This document shows, in pieces, positions 1 through 9,279 of a stretch of 64,000 nt of DNA. The position numbers and the translations under genes were made by a program. This DNA comes from Tipula vernalis. Taxonomy: Eukaryota; Arthropoda; Insecta; Diptera; Tipulidae. Location of the stretch: NCBI GenBank assembly GCA_958295665.1, contig OY282558.1, forward strand, positions 315,800,092-315,864,091. Reading direction: 5' to 3'. Under the pieces are notes generated by a model. The model ran no database searches. It saw only the letters and a list, made by a program, of their open reading frames with translations, and was not told the DNA's origin. Each line of letters begins with the position of its first letter. Position 1 is the first letter of the stretch.

Positions 1-99
1 GCACATATTATTCAAAATAGGAACAAGTATGCACCATGTAAGCGTCCGAAACTATGCGTTGAGTCCTCTACAGCAGCTACTAACAACACTGCATTGATT

Positions 100-668
100 A
101 GGAAATGGCGCGCAATATCATGAGATTGCCAATATGCACGGAATTAATAAATCAACTGTGTGTAGGGTCATTCATCGAGTAGCAAATACCATCATCGAAA
201 ACATGATGGCGGAAACCGTGTGTTGGCCCGAAAATGTCCAGGATAAAAATTTCTTGAGATGGGTGGTTTCCCTCAGGTATCTGGTTGCATCGATGGAACA
301 ATGATTAATATAGATGCACCTACGGTCAATGAAGAACACTTTGTGAACCGACATGGAAAACATTCACTGAATGCAATGATGGTGTGTGGCTCAGACCACC
401 ACTTTTATGCAGTAAATTCAAATTGGCCAGATAGTGTTCATGACTCCAGAGTATTGCGAAATATAAGGCTATTTAACAATTTTGAGTCTGGTTTTCGTCC
501 GTTCACCGGTGCTGTGATTTTGTGTGACAGTTCTTATCCCTTAAAAATTGGCTTATCTCACCAGTGGGAAGAAATCCGGATGATGCAGTATCGTACTCAT
601 AAGCAAACAAGACGAATAGTGGAAAATAGTTTTGGTTTCTGTATGACGAATGCAATTTTTGTGTAATG
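100..668 (+). pseudogene. PIF/Harbinger transposase-like nuclease (HARBI1 type), frameshifted fragment
   Basis: The frame from 259 to 666 reads GCIDGTMINI, then HGKHSLNAMMVCG, then DSRVLRN and LCDSSYPL, which is the order of the DDE nuclease domain of HARBI1-like PIF/Harbinger transposases: first catalytic Asp in CIDG, second in CDSSYPL. Upstream, a different frame (about 134-240) encodes HGINKSTVCRVIHRVAN, the helix-turn-helix segment that precedes the nuclease in this family. The two pieces are joined by a frameshift near 240-258, and the last part (after about 640) runs out of homology, with no third acidic residue region. The fragment is about half the usual family length (roughly 350 residues), so it is an inactive relic. 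No terminal inverted repeats were identified. Family call is firm; boundaries are approximate. Confidence 0.85.
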
Positions 669-1038
669 TAGTTAAATTCAATTTGTTTGTTAATAGGAAT
701 TCTCTTAATTCATTTGTTATGAAAATAAATTCTTAACGTTCAAGTCCTGTTAAAAATTATTTACAGTTAGAAAAGAGATTTTATTTTAAAAGCAAAAAAA
801 AATGTTTTACAATTTATTCTAAAAACTGAAATTAGTTCTCTCAATTGAGAAAAGTTTCGCTTCATGTATTTTACATATGCAAAATTGTTGTTGTTATTAA
901 ATTACAGAATAACAATTTTTTAAATGTTTTGTTACATACGCATAGGTACAAAACCATTGTTTAATATATAAAATGTGCGGAAAACACATTATTTTGCAAA
1001 CACTATCACATTTATAGTAATATTGAATAGATTATTAC

Positions 1039-1252
1039 AACTTATCATAAAAATTTAATAATTTGTCAATTGATAAGTTATAGACATTCTGATGTACAAC
1101 GCTTATCACTTATCATTATCAAAATTTGATAAGTTTTCAAATTGATAAGTGAGTGAGATTTTGTTACTTTTGGTGAAATGGTGAAACCCTTATCACTTAT
1201 CATTATCAAAAAAATTAACTTATGATAAGTTGATAAGTAATAAGTGATAAGT
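1039..1252. repeat. Cluster of TTATCACTTATC / GATAAGTGATAAG direct and inverted repeats
   Basis: A 22-23 bp block, CTTATCACTTATCATTATC plus A-run, occurs at 1102-1124 and again at 1190-1212. Its inverse, AAGTGATAAGT, occurs near 1241-1252, and shorter TTGATAAGT/ACTTATCA copies fill the space between. Together they can fold into several stem-loops. The cluster abuts the 3' side of the copia fragment and may be a small MITE-like insertion, but no target duplication was found. Confidence 0.5.
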
Positions 1253-2110
1253 ATTTGGTGCAATAGGGCCCTGATCGCATTATTTTTGGTTTTCGATCGA
1301 ACATGTCTTCACACAATGCGACAAACCGCTTTACAGTGTCTTCAACCTCCGATTTGTGTGTCAACAAAATAACGAATGTAAAACGTGAGTAATCAATGAA
1401 GGTAACTAAGTCATGTTTTCCCCTGGGAGTTTCCGTACGTATAAGTCCGCAAACGTCCGTATGTACAAAATCCAATGCCGCCGATGACTCACTCACTGAT
1501 TTTTTTGGAAACGGTAGCTGTGTCATTTTTTCCTCCATGTATACATCACAAACTTTCTGGATTCCGTATTCAATAATTTCCAATCCGGTAATTGTACCTT
1601 CTGATGCCATTTTCCGAATCGTTGCTTGATCACGATGTCCCATTTGTTGGTGCCATTCATGTATGCATATGTGCTAAAACTACACAAACTGAATCTGGTT
1701 AATGCAACACATACAAATCACCAACTATGTTAGCTACACCGATTTTTTGACCATTGTGCCGGATTTCGCAAATTCAATCGTTCAGCGCTCGACTTTTAAA
1801 CCTTTTTCCACCAACCGTTGGACAGAAAGTACATTCCCAACCAATTTTATTGTATACAAAACATCGGTTGCTTTTGCTTTACGAATGCATCCACTTTCGT
1901 CTAAAAATGTCAAACTGCTGCTACTAATTAAATGAATGTGTGCTGATTCACTATTTGTCAAAACAAATTTTATTGCTGACGCGCCTTAGTCAATGATTCA
2001 TCCCTTCCTATGTTTGTTACCAATCAAAAACAAAAAATCCGAATCTTGAATCTTATTCAGCTTGTCACTCGATTTGTCATCAGTGCTCTTTTTGTCTGTG
2101 TTACCGCTAT
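1215..2110 (-). pseudogene. Ty1/copia retrotransposon fragment (gag end, protease/pre-integrase, integrase core start)
   Basis: On the minus strand the frame 1643-1290 reads MGHRDQATIRKM, then VCDVYMEEK and LDFVHTDVCG, then GKHDLVTFIDYSRF and KSEVEDTVKRF. This is the GAG-pre-integrase zinc region followed by the first part of the copia integrase core (Asp in HTDVCG). Farther upstream in element direction (about 1640-1990) another frame gives TDVLYTIKLVGNVLSVQRLVE, the protease to pre-integrase linker typical of copia. At about 2005-2110 SDFLFLIGNKHRKG preceded by a Lys/Ser-rich stretch looks like the gag/protease junction. The pieces lie in order but are broken by stops and frameshifts; reverse transcriptase and LTRs are absent. 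The integrase core stops abruptly at about 1260 where the ATAAGT repeat cluster begins. Confidence 0.8.
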
Positions 2111-2604
2111 TCCTAAGTTAAGTGAGAGAACAAAAAAAAAGTCTAAATATTATGTATGTATGTGTAATATAAACTGTCAGAAGGACTTAATGTAAAATTA
2201 ATGCATATTAAACGTTTCGTTAAGTCTGAAGTCTCGTTCATATATTCAACAATAAGAATCCATCTATAAGTCAATTTTGGGAAAATTGTCCTTAGGACCC
2301 TATAGTACTCACGTGATGGATGGTATGAGCTTGGCTTAATTTATATCAAACATTGTTTATACCATTCAATTGAACTCGTTTATGTAAGTTCATGTAACTT
2401 TGCTTATATGAACATAACAATAAGACTGATTCTCTATCGGTCGGATTTGTAATTGACGAAAATGAATGATCGTCTATATTATTACTTTACAGAAAAGGCG
2501 GTTAATCTATCACATAACGTGAAAATTTTCATTTGTATACGCATTCAGATTTTAACTTTAATAAACGAACCAGTTAAACAATTCATAAAAATCATAACTC
2601 ATAA
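2111..2604. other. Non-coding flank between copia relic and BEL/Pao insertion
   Basis: AT-rich sequence with no recognisable gene. The last five bases, CATAA at 2600-2604, are the target-site duplication of the adjacent BEL/Pao element. Confidence 0.6.
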
Positions 2605-3151
2605 TGTTGTGATTCCGATGAATAATCCTAATGCAGCAAAACTTTCTCGTAAAAAACTTCAAAAATAAATTCTAAGCACTCAAAAAAAATAAACAATAAA
2701 CAATTGAAGTTTAATTAATTTTTTTCTTTTATTTTTCTTGTTTATAATTAAATTTCACAATATAATATTTTGTTGCTTGGTTGGAAAAGAACTGACCAAT
2801 AAATTTTTTATTTTCCAATTTATATTAATTTTATTTATGACGAGTCATATAAATCGACGCGACATCTAATTGGTATTATATTACGGTTATGCGTTTGTTA
2901 ATTATGGTATAATTTAGGTAAGAAATTAAATTTACCATTACGACAAATTCACAATAAAATTTTTAACAATAAAAACTGTCATACAATATTAAGTGAGTCG
3001 GTTCGAATCTTAATAAACAAATACATCAACAATATTAAATTAATTGGTTTGAATCTTAATAAGAGAAATTAACATAGCAGTGATTTAGGGGTAATTTTAA
3101 TTAGCACAGAATAATAACATAACTTTTAAAAGTGGTTGATGAAAATAGACA
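2605..3151 (-). repeat. 3' LTR of BEL/Pao copy 1
   Basis: 547 bp, TG...CA termini on the plus strand, same length as the partner at 8728-9274. Visible differences from the partner are single bases near 2816, 2884, 3074 and 3097 in this copy. It is AT-rich and contains several AATAAA polyadenylation-type motifs. Confidence 0.95.
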
Positions 3152-3168
3152 TTCTCCCGCCTCCGGAA
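3152..3168 (-). other. Polypurine tract of BEL/Pao copy 1
   Basis: Read on the minus strand the bases just before the 3' LTR are purine-rich (GGAGGCGGGAGAA followed by T), in the expected place for plus-strand DNA priming. It touches the LTR border, supporting the LTR end set from the alignment. Confidence 0.8.
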
Positions 3169-3177
3169 GTGTTGGAA

Positions 3178-4641
3178 TTATTCGTCTATTGGTAATAAAG
3201 ACAGTTTGACAACAGGCCGTTTCAATATTCCAGATGATGTCTTCACGGTAACTACTCGTACGATGCTGTCTTCTCCGGGGTGAACTGCAATGACTCGTCC
3301 AAGATTCCATTTATTTGGCGGTGAGTTATCATCACGTAATATGACAATATCGTTGATTTTTATTACTGATGAATTTGTTTGCCACTTTGTCCGCTTTTGT
3401 AGCGATGTGAGGTAGGTTAGATGCCATTTTTTCCAGAATTCTTGACGTAGTCTCTGTAGATATTGCCATCTGGATAGGTGATTCAGTTTGATGTGGCTGG
3501 TATCTGGATCAGGCAGGTACGTGTACGGATGTCCAATTAAAAAGTGTGCCGGTGTTAGGGGATTCAGGTCATCATCTGTATTGACACAAAGCGGTCGTGA
3601 ATTAAGGATTGCCTCAATCTGTGTCAAGAGAGTGGTCATCTCTTCGTAGGTGAGTAAAGCTCCCGTCAATGTTCTTCTCAAATTGTATTTTGTGGATTTC
3701 ACGGCTGCTTCATATATCCCACCAAAGTGAGAGCCAGTTGGTGGATTGAATTTCCAAATAATTTGATTCTGAGAAAGAAAATTTGAAATCTTAGTATCTT
3801 TAACAATATTGAAGAGTTCATTGAGGTTGGTTTTGGCCCCAATGAAATTTGATCCATTGTCGCTGATAATTTCACGGCATAGACCACGACGCGAAATAAA
3901 ACGACGAAAGGCTGCGATAAATGTATCAGTGGATAGATCGCCAGCCAATTCCAGGTGAATTGCCTTGGTGCTTAGGCAAACAAACACAGCAATATAGGAC
4001 TTATCCGGTTTTAGTCCTCTGCGTTTCGATGGTCTAACGTAGATAGGTCCAGCGTAGTCGACCCCTGTCGAAAAGCAAGGCCTGACCAATGTAACTCGGC
4101 TGGGTGGTAAGTTGGCCATAATCGGTTGGATATTCTTGGACGTGTATCTGAAGCATTTCATACACCTTTTGATAATGCGTCGAATTACTATCTTGCAATT
4201 GATAATCCAATAATGTTGCTTCAGAGTCGTTACCAATAGTGAATGATTTCCACAAAGTAATGCCTCGTGAGTTGTGCGAACCAGTGCTTCAGTGACGACA
4301 TCATTGGTTGGTAGTAGTATTGGATGCTTCACATCAAATGGTATGGTTGCTCGTGCTATGCGCCCGCCTACTCTAAGTATACCATTCTTATCAAGGAAGG
4401 GATTAAGGTTTATTAAATTATGTGTTTTAGGTAATTGAACATTGCTTCTTAGTGCTTTTATTTCTGTATGGAAATGGTTTTCTTGGACATATTTTATTAA
4501 AAGTTCTTTAGATGCATTTAATTCGGTGCAATTAAGAAATGTTGTTTGTCTTTCTTTAGCTTTTAACTTGCAATTTTTAACATATCGGTTACAATATGCT
4601 AACACGAATAATTTTATTGTAGTTTGAAAATTTTGACACAA
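3178..4641 (-). pseudogene. BEL/Pao copy 1 integrase and C-terminal domain (frame-shifted from gag-pol)
   Basis: 487 codons from the first Met, but the true coding region enters from the preceding gag-pol frame. Residues about 100-170 form the zinc-binding region (HPILLP, then HEALLCGNHSL, then CMKCF). The integrase core follows, with GVDYAGP near 193, SDNGSNF near 261 and HFGGIYEAAVK near 305-315, giving the D, D and E positions. The last 110 residues match DUF5641: SRWQYLQRLRQEFW, VILRDDNSPPNKWNLGRV, HPGEDSIVRVV and a PVVKLSLLP end. It overlaps the upstream reading frame by 53 bases (4589-4641) in another frame. Homology passes from one frame to the other at about 4600-4607, so a one-base indel, not a designed start, separates them. 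Marked as broken because integrase cannot be made without a frame change. Confidence 0.9.
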
Positions 4642-7600
4642 TTAACTGGATCGGTGATGGATATGATGTTAGGTTACAGGTGACTGTTTCTGTTGGTTGA
4701 AATTTGACTGGCCATTCGCTTACTGGTTGTTTGAGCCATTCTGGTCCTGTCCACCAGAGTTTGTGATTTAATAAGTCAGATGGTAGTATACCCCTTGAGG
4801 CACAATCGGCTGGATTGTAGTTAGTGGTTATATGATGCCAATAATTCCTCGGATAGTTGGTAATGATTTGCGATATGCGATTCCCCACAAAAACGTCTAG
4901 TGAGCGGGGCATTGTTTCTATCCATGATAACACAATTGATGAATCGGTCCACATGTAAACATTTGTTTCACGATCAACTATTTCTTGAATGGTTTTCATT
5001 AAGTTCGAGAGCAGTACTGCAGCACATAGTTCAAGTTTTGGTATGGTGATCTGTTTTTGTATGGGTGCGACCTTAGTTTTTGCGGAAACAATCGTCACTT
5101 CTATTTCGCCTAATTCATTGGTGCAAGCAACATACACGACAGCAGCATAAGCATTCTGGGACGCATCTGAAAATCCATGTAATGTTATTGGGTTATTGGT
5201 AAATTTGAGCCACCTTGGTATGTTAATGGATTCAATAGATTTTAATTCACTCCGGAAATTGCTCCAATCATCTGAGATGTCCTTTGGTAATGGGTCATCC
5301 CAATCTAAACATTTTGCCCATGTTCTTTGGAAGATTATTTTGACGTATATTGTTATTGGAGCTAACCAACCTTGAGGGTCAAAAAGTTTAGATGCCTCTG
5401 ATAACATGCCTCTTTTGGTTAGAGTTGGTGTCTCGTTTAGCGAAACTCGGTAAGTAAAATAATCAGAGGTTGTGTTCCAATACATACCTAGCACCTTTGA
5501 GTATTGTGATTCTCTGTCACTTTCGATTAATTTTTTGTTGTCGATTGAGATTTCATCGTTAAGTGGACAATTGGATAGCCACTTACGAAGATTGAATCCT
5601 GATGCCTTCATTATTTGTGATATCTCCGTTTTGAGTGTGTTTAGTTGTTCCTTTGTATCTGCACCAGTCATAAGGTCGTCGACGTAAAAATCTCTGCCAA
5701 TAATGGTTGATGATATTGGAAATGTTTTTTGGTTGTCATTGGCAATTTGTTTTAGTACACGGGTAGACAAAAAGGGTGCCGATGCAGTTCCATATGTGAC
5801 AGTAAGTAAACGAAATTCTCGTATGGACTCCGTTGGTTCCTCTCTCCATAAAATTCTTTGGAATTCGGCATGTGATTTGGTAATTAAAATTTGCCTGAAC
5901 ATTTTCTCCAGATCGGCTGTCATCACGTATCGGTGGAAACGAAATCGTAATAAAATTTGTTGTAAGGTTTGTTGTATTGTTGGCCCGACGAGCAGATTGT
6001 CGTTGAGCGATCTGCCTGAATTGGTTTTGGCCGAGGCATCAAAAACGACACGCAACTTGGTTGTGGTGCTTGTTTCCTTATAGACTGAATGATGTGGTAG
6101 GTAATAGGACTGGTTCCATGGAATGTCTATTTCGGAATTTGGTATAAGTTCCATGTGCCCTAAATGTTGGTATTCTCTCATAAAGTCTACATATTCCTTT
6201 TTTAGTTCTGAATTTCTTGCTAGTCTGCGTTCTACGGCTTGGAGTCTTCTCATGGCTTGTGACTTGGATTCTCCAAGCGGCGCAGCTTCAGGGTCAAACG
6301 GTAGGCCAACGACATATCGACCATCAGAGTTCCTTTGGTAACTTTTGACAAAATCATTCTCAACGTAAATTTCATGCTGGGTATGTGGTGTGGGTGTTTG
6401 GATGTCTTCAATTTCCCAGAATTTAGTGAGTGCCTTGTCGATATTGATTGATGTGCACAGAGTTGTAACCTTTGACTGTTCTCTGTCACTCAATGTTCCT
6501 GAAATTACCCATCCAAGAATGGTTTCTTGTGCAGTAAGGTTGTTTTTGACGCTTCTAATTTGACCTGGTAAAATTAATGATAAATAATGGTCACATCCAA
6601 TTAATATGTCTATATTGCCAGACTCATGGAACATCGGGTCTGCAAGTGGTAGGGTTTTGAATTCTTCCCAATGGTGATTAGTGAGATTTATCGATGGTTG
6701 ATTTGACGTGATTGATGACAGAACGAGAGCTTCGATATTAAATGAAGTCTCTGGTCGGGAGCGAGAAAACACTTCCATGTTAACCCTTCCTCTGGAGATT
6801 CCCACCCTGGTTGATGATAAACCTTCCACTATGGTTCTGCAATTCTTTCGAGGTAATCCCAACTTCTGAGCGCACGATTCGGTTATAAACGATACGAGAC
6901 TTCCAGAGTCTAATAGAGCCCTGCAAGAATATAGAACATTATTTGCTCCTCGAACTTTTACTAACGCCGTTTGTAGTAGTCCCATGCTAAATGTAGATGG
7001 CTTCGATTGGTATGCTTGTATGGTAGATGAGGTTAACAGTGTTGACGTGGTTGAATCCCCTTTTGTTGCATTAATTTTATTGTCTTTTATTTGTTCTGAA
7101 ATAACAGTTTGGTTAAATGGTAAATGGAGTAGTGTGTTGTGACGTTTCTGACATTTCAAGCATGAATTTTTTGACCTGCATCTCGACACTAAATGTGAAT
7201 CACACAAACAATTATAACAACGACTGGCCCCCTGCATAAATTCGCGCCTTTCATTCACATTCATTGCCTTAAATTTCGAACATTCGTAAAGATTGTGGAC
7301 TGTATCACATAATGGGCAATTTTTAATCGCTACGTTAAGACTGCGAATATTTGAGGAGCGTGGTTGTGGTTTTTTGGGTGTTGGTTGGCAACTTTCTAGT
7401 GAATCAGCACGTTTGGTTATAAAATCGAGGAATGATTGCCAACTGGGGTATTCAACATCTGTAGATTCATCCGACCATCGCTGCTGTGTGTCCTCATCTA
7501 GTTTATTTAAAACCAAATAAATCAACCAGGAATCGCGGCCTTCTGCTCCATTCCCTAGCGCTTTTATTCCACGAATTATTTCGTCCGAGGTGTCACATAA

Positions 7601-7975
7601 TTGACGCAGTTGCTTGGCTGATGTATTAGTGATGGTTGGTTGGTTAACAAAGGTCTTGATGAAGGAGCTTAGAATCAGCTTCTTTTTACTGTACCTTTTG
7701 ACTAGCCTTTGGTATGCTTCGATGTAGTTGACTTCGGTTATAGCCAAATGTCGTAGAGATGCACTAGCCTCTCCTCTTAATGCGCCCTTGAGGTATTGTA
7801 ATTTTTGTACACCGGTGAGAACGGGATTATCATGAACAGCTGACATGAACATATCATGGAATGACTGCCACTCTTGGTAATTACCATCAAAGGTTGGTAG
7901 CGTTAGCCGAGGTAATTTAGTGTCACTACGAGGATGATTGAAGGTTTCCGACGAATTGCCGTTGTTTATGGTCAT
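4589..7975 (-). CDS. BEL/Pao copy 1 Gag-Pol: gag, protease, reverse transcriptase, RNase H
   Basis: 1128 residues. Residues 20-190 are the DUF1759 gag region (KLPRLTLPTFDGNYQEW). Zinc-knuckle-like cysteines lie at about 220-275 (CPLC, CYNCLCDSHLVSRC, CLKC). The DUF1758 aspartic protease has ALLDSGSLVSFI at about 353-364. The reverse transcriptase starts near 640 (LRVVFDASAKT), with TADLEKMFRQI near 685 and the catalytic FYVDD near 763-767. RNase H has HGFSDAS near 935 and MWTDSSIVLSW near 1013. The product would work in cytoplasmic particles as the copying machinery of the element. The Met at 7975 directly follows an in-frame TAG that ends the 100-residue upstream gag segment, so this Met is probably internal to a once continuous Gag-Pol. 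The 3' end runs out of frame into integrase. Family call is certain; whether this copy makes functional protein is doubtful. Confidence 0.9.
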   Translation of the reverse strand: MTINNGNSSETFNHPRSDTKLPRLTLPTFDGNYQEWQSFHDMFMSAVHDNPVLTGVQKLQYLKGALRGEASASLRHLAITEVNYIEAYQRLVKRYSKKKLILSSFIKTFVNQPTITNTSAKQLRQLCDTSDEIIRGIKALGNGAEGRDSWLIYLVLNKLDEDTQQRWSDESTDVEYPSWQSFLDFITKRADSLESCQPTPKKPQPRSSNIRSLNVAIKNCPLCDTVHNLYECSKFKAMNVNERREFMQGASRCYNCLCDSHLVSRCRSKNSCLKCQKRHNTLLHLPFNQTVISEQIKDNKINATKGDSTTSTLLTSSTIQAYQSKPSTFSMGLLQTALVKVRGANNVLYSCRALLDSGSLVSFITESCAQKLGLPRKNCRTIVEGLSSTRVGISRGRVNMEVFSRSRPETSFNIEALVLSSITSNQPSINLTNHHWEEFKTLPLADPMFHESGNIDILIGCDHYLSLILPGQIRSVKNNLTAQETILGWVISGTLSDREQSKVTTLCTSINIDKALTKFWEIEDIQTPTPHTQHEIYVENDFVKSYQRNSDGRYVVGLPFDPEAAPLGESKSQAMRRLQAVERRLARNSELKKEYVDFMREYQHLGHMELIPNSEIDIPWNQSYYLPHHSVYKETSTTTKLRVVFDASAKTNSGRSLNDNLLVGPTIQQTLQQILLRFRFHRYVMTADLEKMFRQILITKSHAEFQRILWREEPTESIREFRLLTVTYGTASAPFLSTRVLKQIANDNQKTFPISSTIIGRDFYVDDLMTGADTKEQLNTLKTEISQIMKASGFNLRKWLSNCPLNDEISIDNKKLIESDRESQYSKVLGMYWNTTSDYFTYRVSLNETPTLTKRGMLSEASKLFDPQGWLAPITIYVKIIFQRTWAKCLDWDDPLPKDISDDWSNFRSELKSIESINIPRWLKFTNNPITLHGFSDASQNAYAAVVYVACTNELGEIEVTIVSAKTKVAPIQKQITIPKLELCAAVLLSNLMKTIQEIVDRETNVYMWTDSSIVLSWIETMPRSLDVFVGNRISQIITNYPRNYWHHITTNYNPADCASRGILPSDLLNHKLWWTGPEWLKQPVSEWPVKFQPTETVTCNLTSYPSPIQLIVSKFSNYNKIIRVSIL

Positions 7976-8278
7976 CTAAATATTTTCAGTTTGTATGGTC
8001 TGCTGAATTTCACGAATACGCGTGTTAAGTTTTGTACTAGCTGAGTAATACAATTCGTCGCATTCTAGCGCCAATGACTCCGCTTCTGCATCCCTTGCGA
8101 ATATTTCGTCCTCAACAGATGAAAATGATTTCATTAATGATTGGAGATTGTCCAACCGCGCCTTTACGCTTATAACGTCCGATGTTTCCGAAATCTTTTC
8201 GGCATAGTCAAATATTTTTTTTATCTGTGCCAACGTGATTTCACGACGCTTAAGAAACGGTTCGATCTTCGGTGGCAT
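7976..8278 (-). CDS. BEL/Pao copy 1 Gag N-terminal segment, ends at in-frame TAG
   Basis: 100 residues, beginning MPPKIEPFLKRREITLAQIK and rich in Glu, Ala and Leu, probably helical or coiled-coil. BEL/Pao polyproteins usually open with such a short helical stretch (often with an RRR/KRRE motif) before the DUF1759 region, and that is what follows here. The stop is TAG at 7976-7978, and the next codon in the same frame is ATG, which opens the 1128-residue Gag-Pol frame. So one stop codon alone divides the polyprotein. The start at 8278 lies in a plausible position about 430 bases inside the primer site. I cannot tell whether the TAG is a mutation or a readthrough signal. Confidence 0.8.
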   Translation of the reverse strand: MPPKIEPFLKRREITLAQIKKIFDYAEKISETSDVISVKARLDNLQSLMKSFSSVEDEIFARDAEAESLALECDELYYSASTKLNTRIREIQQTIQTENI

Positions 8279-8703
8279 ATTTAAATATTGCCTTTATTTC
8301 AGTGGTAAACGCGGTACACTTTTTGGTTTAAGCACAATTGAAATCCCTTGATCACCTTAATTTTAAATTCACTTTATCACAATAGTTTAAATTCACTTTA
8401 GTTTGAAAAAACTTAATATAATTTTAGGTATGTACTTTAATAATAAATGGGTCGATAATTAAATAATTACTGGGTCGCGAAAAGACAGCAACTTTCCAAG
8501 ATAATATGTGAAATTAAGGTAAAGGTAGGTAAAAACTATGTAATGGTAATTTATATGGTAATGGAAAATGGTATATTGAAAAGAAGAAAAATAAAAATGG
8601 TACTTATGGTTTGTGGCAATGTGGCGTCCAACATCAAATTTTCCACGAGGTATGGTGTAGATTATTCTCCAAAATGGTGGCCGGTCGATTTAATCCAAAC
8701 CGA

Positions 8704-8722
8704 AATCCGGCTCGAAGGACCA
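8704..8722 (-). other. Primer binding site of BEL/Pao copy 1, complementary to tRNA-Tyr
   Basis: On the plus strand these 19 bases read AATCCGGCTCGAAGGACCA, which is the 3' end of a eukaryotic tRNA-Tyr (T-loop end, acceptor strand TCGAAGG, discriminator A, CCA). The matching 5' acceptor strand of tRNA-Tyr is CCTTCGA. The site lies five bases inside the 5' LTR. The tRNA identity is from my knowledge of insect tRNA-Tyr sequences. Confidence 0.85.
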
Positions 8723-8727
8723 ATAAA

Positions 8728-9274
8728 TGTTGTGATTCCGATGAATAATCCTAATGCAGCAAAACTTTCTCGTAAAAAACTTCAAAAATAAATTCTAAGC
8801 ACTCAAAAAAAATAAACAATAAACAATTGAAGTTTAATTAATTTTTTTCTTTTATTTTTCTTGTTTATAATTAAATTTCACAATATAATATTTTGTTGCT
8901 TGGTTGGAAAAGAACTGACCAATAAATTTTTTATTTCCCAATTTATATTAATTTTATTTATGACGAGTCATATAAATCGACGCGACATCTAATTGGTATT
9001 ATATTATGGTTATGCGTTTGTTAATTATGGTATAATTTAGGTAAGAAATTAAATTTACCATTACGACAAATTCACAATAAAATTTTTAACAATAAAAACT
9101 GTCATACAATATTAAGTGAGTCGGTTCGAATCTTAATAAACAAATACATCAACAATATTAAATTAATTGGTTTGAATCTTAATAAGAGAAATTAAAATAG
9201 CAGTGATTTAGGGGTAATTATAATTAGCACAGAATAATAACATAACTTTTAAAAGTGGTTGATGAAAATAGACA
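8728..9274 (-). repeat. 5' LTR of BEL/Pao copy 1
   Basis: 547 bp; partner of 2605-3151. It is followed on the plus strand by CATAA (9275-9279), identical to the bases before the other LTR. It should carry the promoter and the start of the element transcript. Confidence 0.95.
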
Positions 9275-9279
9275 CATAA

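Larger units (their letters stand above)
2605..9274 (-). mobile_element. Complete BEL/Pao LTR retrotransposon (copy 1), 6.67 kb, recent insertion
   Basis: Two 547-bp direct repeats (2605-3151 and 8728-9274) begin TGTTGTG and end TAGACA, with only about four visible differences, so the insertion is young. They are flanked by an identical 5-bp duplication, CATAA, at 2600-2604 and 9275-9279; five bases is the usual BEL/Pao duplication. The element lies on the minus strand: 5' LTR at high coordinates, then a primer site matching tRNA-Tyr (8704-8722), gag, protease, reverse transcriptase, RNase H and integrase, a polypurine tract (3152-3168) and the 3' LTR. Domain order and the DUF1759, DUF1758/A17-type protease and DUF5641 C-terminal regions fix the superfamily as BEL/Pao. 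An in-frame TAG and a frameshift split the coding region, so this copy is probably not autonomous unless these are recoded. Confidence 0.95.

Noticed and set aside
2676..2690. CACTCAAAAAAAA as an end of the CACTC element
   Set aside because: The same string is at the matching place in both LTRs of BEL/Pao copy 1 (about 2676 and 8799) and no repeat zone follows, so it is LTR sequence.
6250..6489. Minus- and plus-strand frames inside the BEL/Pao coding regions (also 5703-6083, 14273-14776, 29886-30212)
   Set aside because: They are other-frame shadows of gag-pol and transposase genes with clear family matches.
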